In this document: piece by piece, positions 34,776 through 44,322 of the stretch
How positions within the stretch are numbered: position 1 is the first letter of the stretch
How the letters are laid out: every line of letters begins with the position of its first letter
NCBI GenBank assembly: GCA_964518905.1
Contig: CAZFJL010000001.1
Location: forward strand, 62,001 to 126,000
Reading direction: 5' to 3'
DNA length: 64,000 bases
DNA from: RDYZ01 sp964518905
Lineage (GTDB): Bacteria; Cyanobacteriota; Cyanobacteriia; Cyanobacteriales; Geitlerinemataceae
Program-made: the position numbers and the translations under genes
Notes under the pieces: generated by a model
Database searches by the model: none
Seen by the model: only the letters and a program-made list of their open reading frames with translations
What the model was told of the DNA's origin: nothing

Positions 34776-36635
34776 CTATAACTGATGGAGTTGCCATCCT
34801 CCTTCTTGATCAACTGGCGTAAGATTGAGGCTCGGGTGGCAGCTCGTATTGGTTAAAATGTGCGTCGCTTGAAATGACTGGGCGATCGTGATTAACTCGG
34901 ACTCACTCAATTCACAATACCGCTGATCAAGTTGATTCGACTTGGGTCTTCTTTGCATATCACCAACCAACAACTCAAAACGCTTGCCCCATTCTTGAAT
35001 AGCCCAATCTGTGTATGGAAAACTTTTAAAGTCAAAGACAACAGACTTTCTCGATAAAGCCCGAAAGTAATAATTAGATGGCGGAACTAATACTAATGAT
35101 TCAGCCGGAATCTCATCTTTTAAGCGTGAACTAAGCGTGTCAACATCCGACGAATAGACTATTTCGAGTGGAAGTTGTCCATTGAATAAAGATTGTAGCT
35201 TGCTCGGTGATAACTGCTGAGTTAGACCTAGCCCAAAGATAACGAAGCTCGCGGCAAGAGTTGAGAAGATGACCAAATTAACTGGCAATTTATTATTTTT
35301 GTTAATGATAGCTAAATCATTAATCTCATCCCAGAGCCACGGCAGTAGTACAGCAATAATGAGTACGACATTGAAAGCTAAAGCCGGAATTGTATAGAGA
35401 TCATAGGACATGCCAGCATAATACTGATCAACAATAATTACGCCGAGCAGAAACCATGATGTGAGCTGACTGGCCCGCTGGGGGATCTTTTTCTGCCGAT
35501 CGAGTAACACAAGTAAGCCAATCAAAATCAGCAGAATATAACCCGAAGAAATACACGGCGCTACAATCGTGATGATCGCCAGGACATATCGCCGTTCTTG
35601 GAGTAGTTCAGCCGCAAGGCAACTAATTCCGATGAGTAATGCTAGGGCGAGAAACGGTGTCGTTCGTCCCAGTTGCAGTTTTACAATGAGTTCATTGGGA
35701 TAAATTTCGACAAAAACATAGGTGATTAATAACGAGAGAAATGATCCCACAACGATCGTCAGTAAAGCATTACGATCGTGGGTTTTAAGCTGCTTTGTAC
35801 TGCATAAGCAGAAAAGGCCACCCATCAAAAAACCAAGAAATTCGCCAACGCGCCAATCGGAGGGCAAAATGTGATGAGGATGGCGAATGTGAGCATAGAG
35901 ACGAATAAATTCAGCCGAATCAAGCTGAACATTCGAGAGATGTCCGTTAATCGTCAGGGGAACATAAACCAGCGCGATAAAACTGGCGAAAATCCCGAGC
36001 GGTAGGCTGATTAAGGCGATCGATCGCTTAATCGTTTGAGTCTGGAGCGTTTCCCAAATCAAAATGGGTAAGACCAAAAGACCGGGCAGTAATCCGACTA
36101 AAAATTGTAGGAGTACCGCGAAACCAAAACATAGATAACTGCGTACCCACGATCGTGCTAGCGCGAAATAGAGACCCCAAATCGCGATGCCCATGGCAAA
36201 GATGGCAGGGATCGGCTCTGTCCGAAAAATATCGACTTCACTTAGGGTTACATGCACGCCGCGCAGGCACAGTACAACCGCAAGGCCAGCGGCGAACCGA
36301 GAGCCGCTAATCCTTCGCGTTAATTGATAAACCCCGACAATAAAGCTGATAAAGGCGAGGCTATAGCCGCAAAGATAGGCAACTGGAACGCTATGGGTAA
36401 TACGTGTCGCAGTAATAATGACATAGTCAAAGAAGAAGCGAACGCCGGGTTCTAATTGGGCTTGAACATAGAAGTCTCGGGTGTAGAGTGTGGGATCTAG
36501 CCTCGCGTAAATTGCAGGCAATTCAACGAAGTTATTTTCGGATGGAAACTGATAGCCATAGGCTAATAAGCTGGCAATTACTGCAACTAGATAAAGAGAG
36601 GCACGTTGAATTTTTGCCTGATGTTTTGTATTCAC
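34776..36635 (-). CDS. Large membrane protein with GT-C-like architecture, possibly DUF6798
   Basis: 619 residues, about ten to twelve membrane segments through residue 475, then a soluble C-terminal domain. LPAIYARLDPTLYTRDFYVQ is a loop after the first segment resembling GT-C glycosyltransferases. The C-terminal domain has VLVPPSNYYFRALSRKSVVF and a DWAIQEWGKRFELL helix, a pattern I associate with DUF6798. No HExxH or clear catalytic acid pair beyond the DxT loop was found. The gene is AT-richer than its flanks. A role in lipid-linked sugar transfer is only an analogy. Confidence 0.6.
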   Translation of the reverse strand: MNTKHQAKIQRASLYLVAVIASLLAYGYQFPSENNFVELPAIYARLDPTLYTRDFYVQAQLEPGVRFFFDYVIITATRITHSVPVAYLCGYSLAFISFIVGVYQLTRRISGSRFAAGLAVVLCLRGVHVTLSEVDIFRTEPIPAIFAMGIAIWGLYFALARSWVRSYLCFGFAVLLQFLVGLLPGLLVLPILIWETLQTQTIKRSIALISLPLGIFASFIALVYVPLTINGHLSNVQLDSAEFIRLYAHIRHPHHILPSDWRVGEFLGFLMGGLFCLCSTKQLKTHDRNALLTIVVGSFLSLLITYVFVEIYPNELIVKLQLGRTTPFLALALLIGISCLAAELLQERRYVLAIITIVAPCISSGYILLILIGLLVLLDRQKKIPQRASQLTSWFLLGVIIVDQYYAGMSYDLYTIPALAFNVVLIIAVLLPWLWDEINDLAIINKNNKLPVNLVIFSTLAASFVIFGLGLTQQLSPSKLQSLFNGQLPLEIVYSSDVDTLSSRLKDEIPAESLVLVPPSNYYFRALSRKSVVFDFKSFPYTDWAIQEWGKRFELLVGDMQRRPKSNQLDQRYCELSESELITIAQSFQATHILTNTSCHPSLNLTPVDQEGGWQLHQL

Positions 36636-36750
36636 GCTTGAGCAATTTTTTCATGTATGAAATATTTCCAAGCTTTGACGTTATCACACGAGTTTGATCA
36701 TTGTTCGATTTAGTGGTTTGACCGGTCTGTTTCTTTGAGTGGTGTTGCGC

Positions 36751-38553
36751 CTAGAGTTTGGTGCGGAGCCAGGTGAGTTGGTTGGTGGCTTGGCTGGCGG
36801 TGGGGGATTTGATGGGCTTGACGCGGTAGGCGGTGGGTTGCGGATCGTCGAGGGTCACGGAGATTTCGAGTAGTTCGTCGTTGTGGAAGAGGGTGACGAC
36901 GATCGTCTCGCCGCTGCGATAGTCCTTGAGTTGGTCATTGAAGGTTTTCGCGGTGATGCGATCGCCATTCAGGGCAAGTAATTCATCGTTAGGATCGATG
37001 CCTGCGATCTGGGCGGGGGAACCGATTTCAACGAATTGGACGATCGCGCGATTACTGTCACTGTCAGCGACCCGCGCTCCGAAGTATGGCGCTTTGGCGA
37101 GGGTTGACTCGATCGTCAGGCCAAAGGGTTCGAGGTAGTCCTGTAGGGGGAGTTCTTCGGTGGTGTGGAGGTAGCAGTTAAAGAATCCACTGAGGTCACA
37201 TTGGGCGATCGCTTCGCATTCGGCGATCAGTTCTTCGGGGGTGTAGCCGATTTCGTGGCGGCCAAATTGATCCCAGAGCGATCGCATCAGGTCGTCGAGC
37301 GATCGTTTGTTTTCGGATTCGAGGCGAATTTTGAGGTCGAGCAATAGCGCGACCATCATGCCTTTGGTGTAGTAGGAAATTTGGGAGTTATCGCTATTGT
37401 TATCGCGGCGATAGAGCTTAATCCAGGCGTCCCAACTGGATTCGCTCAAGGGTTGGACTAGCCGTCCGGGGGTCAGGAGGTAGCGGGTGATGTCCTTGCT
37501 CAGGCTGTTGAGGAAGAAATCGACATCGTACACGCCTGCCCAGAGTGGAAACAGAACGTCGTAATAGCTGGTGACGCCTTCGCAGAACCACAGGGATGGG
37601 GTGTAGTTTTCTTGGTCGTAGTCGAAGTGTTCGAGGGCTTTGGGGCGTAGGCGTTTGACGTTCCACAGGTGGAAAAATTCGTGGGCGACGAGCTGCATGA
37701 AGCGGCAATATTTGTCCCGATCGCGCAGTCCCGATCGTGGGTAGGCTAAGACGCAGGAATCTTTATGTTCTAAGCCGCCATAGTTGTTGCCCGACTGGTG
37801 GAGCAGGAACAGGTAGCGATCGTAGGGCACGTCGCCGCCGAACAGTGCGGCTTCGCATTCGATGATTTTGATCGTATCGGCGACAATCTTGTCAAAGTTG
37901 CCGTTCCCGTTGCCCCAGGTGACGTAACGATGGGGTTTGCCGATCGCTTCAAATTCGGTGGTTTGATGGATGCCGATTTCGATCGGGCTGTCGATCAGGG
38001 TGTCGAAGTCGGGGGCGATTAGGCGGTGGCGATCGGGGGCATGATCGAGGGCATTGAGTTGTTTAAGGGGGGTGGCGAGCTGCCAAGCGGGATCGGGGGG
38101 GATGATTTCGAGTTCGATCGGCTGGTGTTCGAGGCCGGGAATGCGGAAAAAGGTAGCGGCGCTAACGATGAAACCGTGGGTGCGATCAAGGTGGTTGGTA
38201 CGGACGGTGAGATCGTTGGCGAAGAGGCGATAGCAAATGGTGAGGGTCGATCGTTGGTCGCTCTCTGGGGTCTGGATCTGCCAGTGATTTTTGGAGCGTT
38301 TTTCGCTGATGAGGGGAAAGCCATCGGCTCCGGTGGCTTGGAAGTCTTGGAGGTGTTTAGAGTATTCGCGTACTAGGTACGATCCAGGCGTCCAGACGGG
38401 GAGTTTGAGATCGAGGGTGTCTTTGTCCCAATTGGCGATCGTCAGGGTTAGCTCGAACAAATGGGTGTTCGGTTCGGGCATGGCGATGCGATAGCCGATG
38501 CGGGGTTGGGAGTCGATCGAGGGGGTGCTGGGAGCCGTGATCGCCTGGGTCAT
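36751..38553 (-). CDS. M61-family metallopeptidase (glycyl aminopeptidase type) with PDZ domain
   Basis: 600 residues. An N-terminal beta domain (about 15-190) is followed by a gluzincin core with VAHEFFHLWNVKRLRP (zinc HExxH, here HEFFH) and the downstream Glu helix in LWFCEGVTSYYD. A PDZ domain lies at about 470-565 (GARVADSDSNRA, GSPAQIAGIDPNDELLALNG). M61 enzymes prefer N-terminal Gly or Ala. No signal peptide is visible, so it is probably cytoplasmic. Alone on the minus strand, downstream of the inverted-repeat element pair. Confidence 0.95.
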   Translation of the reverse strand: MTQAITAPSTPSIDSQPRIGYRIAMPEPNTHLFELTLTIANWDKDTLDLKLPVWTPGSYLVREYSKHLQDFQATGADGFPLISEKRSKNHWQIQTPESDQRSTLTICYRLFANDLTVRTNHLDRTHGFIVSAATFFRIPGLEHQPIELEIIPPDPAWQLATPLKQLNALDHAPDRHRLIAPDFDTLIDSPIEIGIHQTTEFEAIGKPHRYVTWGNGNGNFDKIVADTIKIIECEAALFGGDVPYDRYLFLLHQSGNNYGGLEHKDSCVLAYPRSGLRDRDKYCRFMQLVAHEFFHLWNVKRLRPKALEHFDYDQENYTPSLWFCEGVTSYYDVLFPLWAGVYDVDFFLNSLSKDITRYLLTPGRLVQPLSESSWDAWIKLYRRDNNSDNSQISYYTKGMMVALLLDLKIRLESENKRSLDDLMRSLWDQFGRHEIGYTPEELIAECEAIAQCDLSGFFNCYLHTTEELPLQDYLEPFGLTIESTLAKAPYFGARVADSDSNRAIVQFVEIGSPAQIAGIDPNDELLALNGDRITAKTFNDQLKDYRSGETIVVTLFHNDELLEISVTLDDPQPTAYRVKPIKSPTASQATNQLTWLRTKL

Positions 38554-38679
38554 GGGGTTATCTGCCTGTGAGTTTACTCGGCTGGGTGAGTCGAGGGCTC
38601 GTCAGGGTTGTAGGGGTTCGCTTGACGTTAAAGCATAGCGCAGGTCTTTTTCGGACACCAACTACCACGAGGACTGCTT

Positions 38680-38822
38680 CAGGGCAAACGCATACTCCCA
38701 AATTTTCTCAGTACGGAGCTAAAATGATTGCCTTGTTGAGAAAAAGTTGATGCGGATTGAGTGACTCAATCGCTGGAACCCTTATTCTCTCGTTTGGACA
38801 AAATTAGTATGCGTTTGCCCTG
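38680..38822. mobile_element. MITE-like element A, 143 bp
   Basis: Perfect 17-bp terminal inverted repeats: CAGGGCAAACGCATACT on the left (38680-38696) and its complement on the right (38806-38822). The flanks carry a perfect 10-bp direct repeat AGGACTGCTT (38670-38679 and 38823-38832), a target site duplication. The interior has no coding frame and is unlike elements B and C. It inserted beside element B. Confidence 0.85.
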
Positions 38823-38839
38823 AGGACTGCTTCTGGAAC

Positions 38840-38994
38840 CAGGGCAAACGCATACTCCAATTTTTCGCTCGAACTCCTCGACCCAAAACAGGCGAGGGCA
38901 CCCGCGCTACGGTCGTTTCTCCTGTTTCCCCGTAGCGCGGGCATCTTGCCCGCCACGAGATCTTGCTGTTGTAAACAAGTATGCGTTTGCCTTG
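38840..38994. mobile_element. MITE-like element B, 155 bp
   Basis: Left repeat CAGGGCAAACGCATACT (38840-38856), right repeat AGTATGCGTTTGCCTTG (38978-38994) with one mismatch. The flanks CTTCTGGAAC (38830-38839) and CTTTTGGGAC (38995-39004) match at 8 of 10 positions, a decayed target duplication. The interior contains two hairpins (CGCGCTACGG with CCGTAGCGCG; CGGGCA with TGCCCG). It looks older than element A. Confidence 0.8.
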
Positions 38995-39044
38995 CTTTTG
39001 GGACGCCTCTTTAGGACGTCCTCAAGATCTCCACAGACTGCGGC

Positions 39045-40478
39045 CTACGCTGTCAGAACATAAAATCCGCTGACTTCCTCGCGCATGTTGGAGAATGTAT
39101 CGCGAACCACTTGAGCTTCAAAGCTACTAGTGGTGAAGAAGTGTCCGCCTACATCGGTATTGAAAAAACGGTAAATCGGAGTCAAGCCGACTGTCGAATT
39201 TTGATTGGAATAGGCTTCAAATCCTTGAGATTCATCCAGCAGTTGAAATTGAGGTAGATTGCGCTGGACGCTGTCGGCTTCAAGTTGGCTTGACGTATAA
39301 AAGTATGAACCCGCACCACTATCGAAGAAACGATACACCCGCGTATCGCCTTGATCCATAAATGTGGTGTTTTCTTCGCGGTAGACATTGGATTGCGATC
39401 GATATCGATCAATCTCCGTTTCATTTGACGTATAGATGTGTACACCCGATAGCAAATCGTTGAAGCGGCGTACAGCTGGAGATGTTCCCTGGGACGAAGG
39501 CGGAGTTCCTGTAATATTGTCGTCTCGACGATCATCCAGCTCTGTGTTGCCTTGAGTCTCAAGCTCAGGCTTGCCGCTAGAGTCCGTCTCCTCGCCAAAC
39601 CAAAGCACCGCATAACCTTCATAAATACCGACCCCCAACGCCTCCCAATCTAGATCTATCCAGATATCTCGATTCAGAATGACGTTATTGTGGCCAGGAC
39701 TACCCTGCCAACCGGTCAGCGCGTCTTCTGCGGTTGCGACATACCCCCCAGAACCACCAAACGCATTTTCATAGCCATTACCGGGATAGTTGGTAAAGCG
39801 TTGGGGTGCTCCCCACATGTTTGGCCAGGTGCTCGAATCATCGGAACTGTAAGGCGCATCACTCCAAGAATGGGTGACTTCTCCAATGTTTTCCGCTAGA
39901 TCGACCACGTGGCGGTTGGCGACGATGCTCAATGCACGCGAAGCCGGAATATCATCAAGCCCGTTAGCTTCACGGTAATCGTTAACGAGGTTATAAAGTT
40001 TCTGCTCCTCGGTGTTCCAGCCATCACCGCTCGTCCAAGTGTAGATGTCGATGGGTGATGTTGATCGTGGGGTTACCTTCACGCCGGTGGGATCGCCTGG
40101 TTTAACCGGTTCTTCAGGTTGAGACATCTCGCCCCGCTCCCGTTCCGTGGTGCCTGGGATAACGTTCCCATTGCTATTGACGGAGGAACCTGAAGATCCG
40201 GTATTAACGGGGAGCGTAACGACTCCGGGGCCGGTTGAGCTGGGACTTGTCCCTGCAATCACGTTAGTGGTCGATACAACTGGGTTAGAAGTATTAGAGC
40301 CTGATGAGCTAGTCGGTGTGGTTGGTGTGCCAGGACTCGTCGAACTGGGAGTTGTCCCCGCTAGTGCATTATTGGTTGAGAGATTAGGGAAGAGGGTTTC
40401 CTCGTCGGGTTCTGGGGGGAGAGGGCGAGGGGTGAAGGGGAGTCCTGGAGTTTCTGGAAGTATGATGAGTGGTTCCAT
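39045..40478 (-). CDS. CAP-domain (SCP/PR1-like) protein with C-terminal DUF5648-like repeats
   Basis: 477 residues from ATG 40478; a TTG at 40529 would add 17. After a Pro-rich start and a long Ser/Thr/Gly/Pro linker (about 30-150), the CAP domain runs from about 165 (LYNLVNDYREANGL) with NRHVVDLAENIGEVTHSW (His and Glu of the CAP pocket) to HNNVILNR. The C-terminal part (about 335-477) has repeated RFFDSGAGSYFYTSS and RFFNTDVGGHFFTTS units, as in DUF5648, seen on secreted and cell-surface proteins. No Sec signal is visible, so the export route is unclear; many cyanobacterial type I substrates also lack one. Confidence 0.85.
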   Translation of the reverse strand: MEPLIILPETPGLPFTPRPLPPEPDEETLFPNLSTNNALAGTTPSSTSPGTPTTPTSSSGSNTSNPVVSTTNVIAGTSPSSTGPGVVTLPVNTGSSGSSVNSNGNVIPGTTERERGEMSQPEEPVKPGDPTGVKVTPRSTSPIDIYTWTSGDGWNTEEQKLYNLVNDYREANGLDDIPASRALSIVANRHVVDLAENIGEVTHSWSDAPYSSDDSSTWPNMWGAPQRFTNYPGNGYENAFGGSGGYVATAEDALTGWQGSPGHNNVILNRDIWIDLDWEALGVGIYEGYAVLWFGEETDSSGKPELETQGNTELDDRRDDNITGTPPSSQGTSPAVRRFNDLLSGVHIYTSNETEIDRYRSQSNVYREENTTFMDQGDTRVYRFFDSGAGSYFYTSSQLEADSVQRNLPQFQLLDESQGFEAYSNQNSTVGLTPIYRFFNTDVGGHFFTTSSFEAQVVRDTFSNMREEVSGFYVLTA

Positions 40479-40858
40479 GAAAGATTCTTGGGTGTGTGAC
40501 AGAAGTCTAGTGGTTTGGGTTTGATGCAAGCTTTAGCAACTTGTGTGGCCTTTGCCCCAGAGGTGGACGATAGATCCTGATGAGGTCGTCAAGCTCGACA
40601 AAAATCTCAACAAATCTAGACCGCCATCATCGCTAGCCTTGCTCAACTACATTCTTATCTGTGGTTTATTCATCGTTTTTCGCATTTTGATCATGAAATT
40701 TAGGAACCGTGATAACTGAGGAGCTGACCTATCCCGTCATCGGCCTTCAGACAATGTGACAAAATAGAGAGCCGGTAATTGACCGATCGCGATCGCCTCG
40801 TTCGATTCGTCGTATAGTACTCACCCCATCTCGATCGCCCCAGGAAGGAGCCAAACCC
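40479..40858. other. Divergent promoter region before leuS
   Basis: 380 bases between the CAP gene (minus) and leuS (plus). The end carries AAGGAG as Shine-Dalgarno for the leuS GTG. No T-box-like leader, RNA gene or repeat was recognised. Confidence 0.4.
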
Positions 40859-43408
40859 GTGGAAGCCCGTTACACCCCCGCCGAACTCGAAGCCAAATGG
40901 CAGCAAGACTGGGTTAACCAGGGACTCGACCAAACCTCGACCGACGCGAGCAAGCCGAAATTTTACGCGCTGTCGATGTTTCCCTACCCGTCGGGCAATC
41001 TGCACATGGGACACGTGCGGGTGTATACGATCGTGGATGCGATCGCGCGGCTGAAGCGGATGCAGGGGTTTCGCGTGCTGAATCCGATGGGCTGGGACGC
41101 CTTCGGACTTCCGGCGGAAAACGCGGCGATCGCGCGGGGTGTTCATCCGGCGAAGTGGACGTATCAAAATATTGACCAGATGCGCGACCAGTTGAAAAGC
41201 CTCGGGATTGGCTTTGACTGGGAGAAGGAAGTGGCGACCTGTTCGCCGGACTATTACAAGTGGACGCAGTGGGCGTTTTTGCAGTTTTTTGACGCGGGTT
41301 TGGCCTACCAAAAAGAATCGGCGGTGAACTGGGACCCGATCGATCAAACGGTATTGGCGAATGAGCAAGTCGATAGTGAAGGAAAATCCTGGCGATCGGG
41401 CGCGAAAGTTGAGCGTAAATTGCTGCGTCAGTGGTTTTTGAAAATCACCGACTACGCCGATCAATTGCTTGATGATCTCGACCAGCTCGACGGTTGGCCG
41501 GAGCGTGTCAAGCTAATGCAGGCCAACTGGATTGGCCGATCGACCGGCGCATATTTAGAATTCCCGATCGTCGGCTCCGATGAGAAAATCGGCGTTTTTA
41601 CCACTCGCCCCGACACCGCCTACGGCGTCACCTACGTTGTCCTCGCTCCCGAGCATCCCCTCACCGCGAAAGTCACCACTAGCGATCGCCGCGCAGCCGT
41701 CGAAACCTTCGTGGCCGAAGTTGGCGAACAAAGCGAGATCGATCGTACCGCCGAGGACAAACCCAAGCGCGGCATCCCCACCGGTGGCATTGCGATCAAT
41801 CCATTTACCGGCGAGGAAATCCCGATTTTAATCGCCGACTACGTCCTTTATGAGTACGGTACGGGCGCGGTGATGGGCGTCCCGGCACACGATACGCGCG
41901 ATTTTAAATTTGCGAAAGAGAACGGTTTACCGATTAAGGTCGTGGTGGTGGAGGACGAGGCGATCGACGGTGACGAACTAACCGAAGCTTTTACCGAGTC
42001 GGGAATCTTGATCAATTCGGCCAATTTTAACGGCATGAACTCGGTCAAAGCCAAGCAAGCGATCATCGACTACGCCGAAGACGAAGGCTACGGCAAAGCT
42101 CGCGTACAGTACCGCCTGCGCGACTGGCTGATTTCGCGTCAGCGCTACTGGGGCGCACCGATCCCGATTATTCACTGCGGCGACTGCGGCGCGGTTCCGG
42201 TTCCCGCTGACCAGTTGCCGGTGGAGTTGCCCGAGGATGTGGAATTTTCCGGTAAGGGTTCACCGTTGGCACAGCTCGATCGCTGGGTCAACGTAGACTG
42301 TCCGAAATGCGGCAAACCAGCGAAACGCGAAACCGACACGATGGACACGTTCATCGATTCGTCCTGGTATTTCCTGCGCTATCCCGACGCCACCAACGAA
42401 AACGCGATTTTCGACCTCGATACGATTAATGACTGGATGCCGGTGGATCAGTATGTCGGCGGCATTGAACACGCGATTTTGCACTTGCTCTATTCGCGCT
42501 TTTTTACGAAAGTGCTGCGCGATCGGCTCGGCCTCAAATTCGACGAACCATTTACGCGCCTGCTAACCCAGGGCATGGTGCAGGGCAAAACCTACAAAAA
42601 TTCGCGCACGGGTAAATACGTCCCCGCGCCGGAGATCACTGACCTAAGCGACCCGAAAGATCCCGAGACGGGCGAAGCGCTGGAGATGTTTTACGAAAAA
42701 ATGTCGAAGTCGAAGCTCAACGGCGTCGATCCGTTGCAGGTGTTGGAAAAATACGGCGCGGATACGGCGCGGATGTTTGTGTTGTTCAAAGCGCCGCCGG
42801 AGAAGGATCTCGAATGGGATGATTCGGACGTGGAGGGACAATATCGTTTCCTGGGTCGCGTCTGGCGTCTCGTGACGGGTTTCCTTGGAACCGAGACGAT
42901 CGCAGCCGAGTTGTCTAAGGCGGAAAAGGATGTGCGTCGCGCGGTGCATACGGCGATCGCTGAAGTGTCGGACGACATGCAGGGCGACTATCAGTTCAAC
43001 ACGGCGATTTCGGAGCTGATGAAGCTGAGTAATGCGCTGACGGAGGCGGATTGCGTCGCGTCGCCGGTCTATCGCGAGGGCATCGAAACCCTCGTCAAAC
43101 TGTTGGCTCCGTTTGCGCCGCATATTGCCGATGAGCTATGGCAGCAGTTGGGCAACACCGATTCGGTGCATCTGGCGTCGTGGCCGATCGTCGATGAGTC
43201 GGCGTTGGTGGTGGATGAGATCACGCTGGTGATCCAGGTGAACGGCAAATTCCGGGGTAAGTTGCAGGCTCCGGCGAGTGCGGATAAGGCGGAGCTGGAG
43301 CGGCTGGCGTTGGCGTCGGAGGTGGCGCAGAAGCATCTGGCGGGTAAGGAGATTCGCAAGACGATCGTCGTTCCGAAAAAGTTGGTTAACTTCGTTGTAG
43401 CGGGTTAA
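40859..43408 (+). CDS. leuS: Leucyl-tRNA synthetase
   Basis: 849 residues from GTG 40859 with AAGGAG nine bases upstream. Class I landmarks: MFPYPSGNLHMGHVRVYT (HIGH motif as HMGH), the CP1 editing domain (GVFTTRPDTAYGVTYVVLAP, Thr-rich and Asp of editing), the zinc ribbon region (HCGDCGAVP, CPKCGKP) and KMSKSKLNG (KMSKS). It charges tRNA-Leu and removes mischarged Ile/Val. Length is usual. A single-gene unit followed by a palindrome. Confidence 0.98.
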   Translation: MEARYTPAELEAKWQQDWVNQGLDQTSTDASKPKFYALSMFPYPSGNLHMGHVRVYTIVDAIARLKRMQGFRVLNPMGWDAFGLPAENAAIARGVHPAKWTYQNIDQMRDQLKSLGIGFDWEKEVATCSPDYYKWTQWAFLQFFDAGLAYQKESAVNWDPIDQTVLANEQVDSEGKSWRSGAKVERKLLRQWFLKITDYADQLLDDLDQLDGWPERVKLMQANWIGRSTGAYLEFPIVGSDEKIGVFTTRPDTAYGVTYVVLAPEHPLTAKVTTSDRRAAVETFVAEVGEQSEIDRTAEDKPKRGIPTGGIAINPFTGEEIPILIADYVLYEYGTGAVMGVPAHDTRDFKFAKENGLPIKVVVVEDEAIDGDELTEAFTESGILINSANFNGMNSVKAKQAIIDYAEDEGYGKARVQYRLRDWLISRQRYWGAPIPIIHCGDCGAVPVPADQLPVELPEDVEFSGKGSPLAQLDRWVNVDCPKCGKPAKRETDTMDTFIDSSWYFLRYPDATNENAIFDLDTINDWMPVDQYVGGIEHAILHLLYSRFFTKVLRDRLGLKFDEPFTRLLTQGMVQGKTYKNSRTGKYVPAPEITDLSDPKDPETGEALEMFYEKMSKSKLNGVDPLQVLEKYGADTARMFVLFKAPPEKDLEWDDSDVEGQYRFLGRVWRLVTGFLGTETIAAELSKAEKDVRRAVHTAIAEVSDDMQGDYQFNTAISELMKLSNALTEADCVASPVYREGIETLVKLLAPFAPHIADELWQQLGNTDSVHLASWPIVDESALVVDEITLVIQVNGKFRGKLQAPASADKAELERLALASEVAQKHLAGKEIRKTIVVPKKLVNFVVAG

Positions 43409-43449
43409 TTGACATCCCCCCCGCACCTTGAAGCCGGGGAGGATGTCAA
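43409..43449. repeat. Palindrome resembling an IS200/IS605-type end, after leuS
   Basis: TTGACATCC at the left and GGATGTCAA at the right frame a C-rich/G-rich stem. On the minus strand it reads TTGACATCCTCCCCGGCTT, close to TTGACATGCTCCCCGGACTT at 16128-16155. It begins on the base after the leuS stop and could act as terminator for leuS. A single AGAAACCGGG repeat arm follows at about 43452. Confidence 0.6.
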
Positions 43450-43470
43450 CAGGAGAAACCGGGTTTTCGG

Positions 43471-44322
43471 TTAACTAGCGAGCTGTTTGGCGGCGTCACC
43501 TAAGACGGAGCCGAGCAGGGACATGACATCAAGACGGCTCAGTTTTTCCTTGCCGCTCGCCATTTTGTCTAAGGTTCCGTGGGCGAGCACGAGCGGGATT
43601 TTGCAGAATTGCAAGGCAGGGCCATCGGGAAGTGCGGCAACGTATTGATCGGCGCGTTCCAGATTGCGCCGCGCGTAGGCGTCCATGTCGTCGCGCGTCC
43701 AGCCTTCGGGGTAGAAACTAACGCCCCGATCGCGATCTTCCTGGGTATTGCGCAAAATATTCACGGTTTGCAAGCCACGACCAAAGCCGATCGCCTGGAC
43801 GCGATCGGTCGGTGTGCCATCGTGCCACGCCCATAGATCCGACAGCAGCAGGCCAACCGATCCAGCCACGCTGAAGGTATAGGCATCGAGATCCGCTGGA
43901 GTTGCGATCGTCCAATTGACCTCCGACCAATGCGCCATCCGATCGGCCATGCTCGCCGTCGCTTCCCAGATGCGCGGCCCGATCGAATCCGGCGCGAGTT
44001 TGGCCCACTCATCAATGCATAACGTCACTTCGGGTAAAGCAGCTTCAGCGCTGCCCCAGCTGATCGAGAAATCATCCCGATCGCGATCGCCGGTTCCGGC
44101 CTGAAGCTTAAGGCTTAAACGGCGGAGCAATGACGCTTTTACAACACCGTCTAAATCAGGGTGATCTTCAATTTCATCGATCGCCCGCATACAAAGATAG
44201 GCTGAGGCCACCGCCTCTTTTAACCCATCCGGCAACAACGCGATCGGAATATAGAACGTGCGGCTTGTTTCTTTAAGCACGCTCATGGCTCTGTCGCGTG
44301 TAATCGCTATGGTTTGGCTCAT
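43471..44322 (-). CDS. Squalene/phytoene synthase family protein
   Basis: 283 residues from ATG 44322 with GAGGAG upstream. SRTFYIPIALLPDGLK at the start, an aspartate-rich MRAIDEIEDH (first DxxxD) and VNILRNTQEDRDRGVSFYP (second Asp-rich motif) are the signatures of head-to-head prenyl synthases. The second motif lies after YTFSVAGSVGLLLSDLW. It is shorter than typical squalene synthase; it could make squalene for hopanoids or be a relative. Substrate is not decidable. No hop or crt gene is adjacent. Confidence 0.85.
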   Translation of the reverse strand: MSQTIAITRDRAMSVLKETSRTFYIPIALLPDGLKEAVASAYLCMRAIDEIEDHPDLDGVVKASLLRRLSLKLQAGTGDRDRDDFSISWGSAEAALPEVTLCIDEWAKLAPDSIGPRIWEATASMADRMAHWSEVNWTIATPADLDAYTFSVAGSVGLLLSDLWAWHDGTPTDRVQAIGFGRGLQTVNILRNTQEDRDRGVSFYPEGWTRDDMDAYARRNLERADQYVAALPDGPALQFCKIPLVLAHGTLDKMASGKEKLSRLDVMSLLGSVLGDAAKQLAS

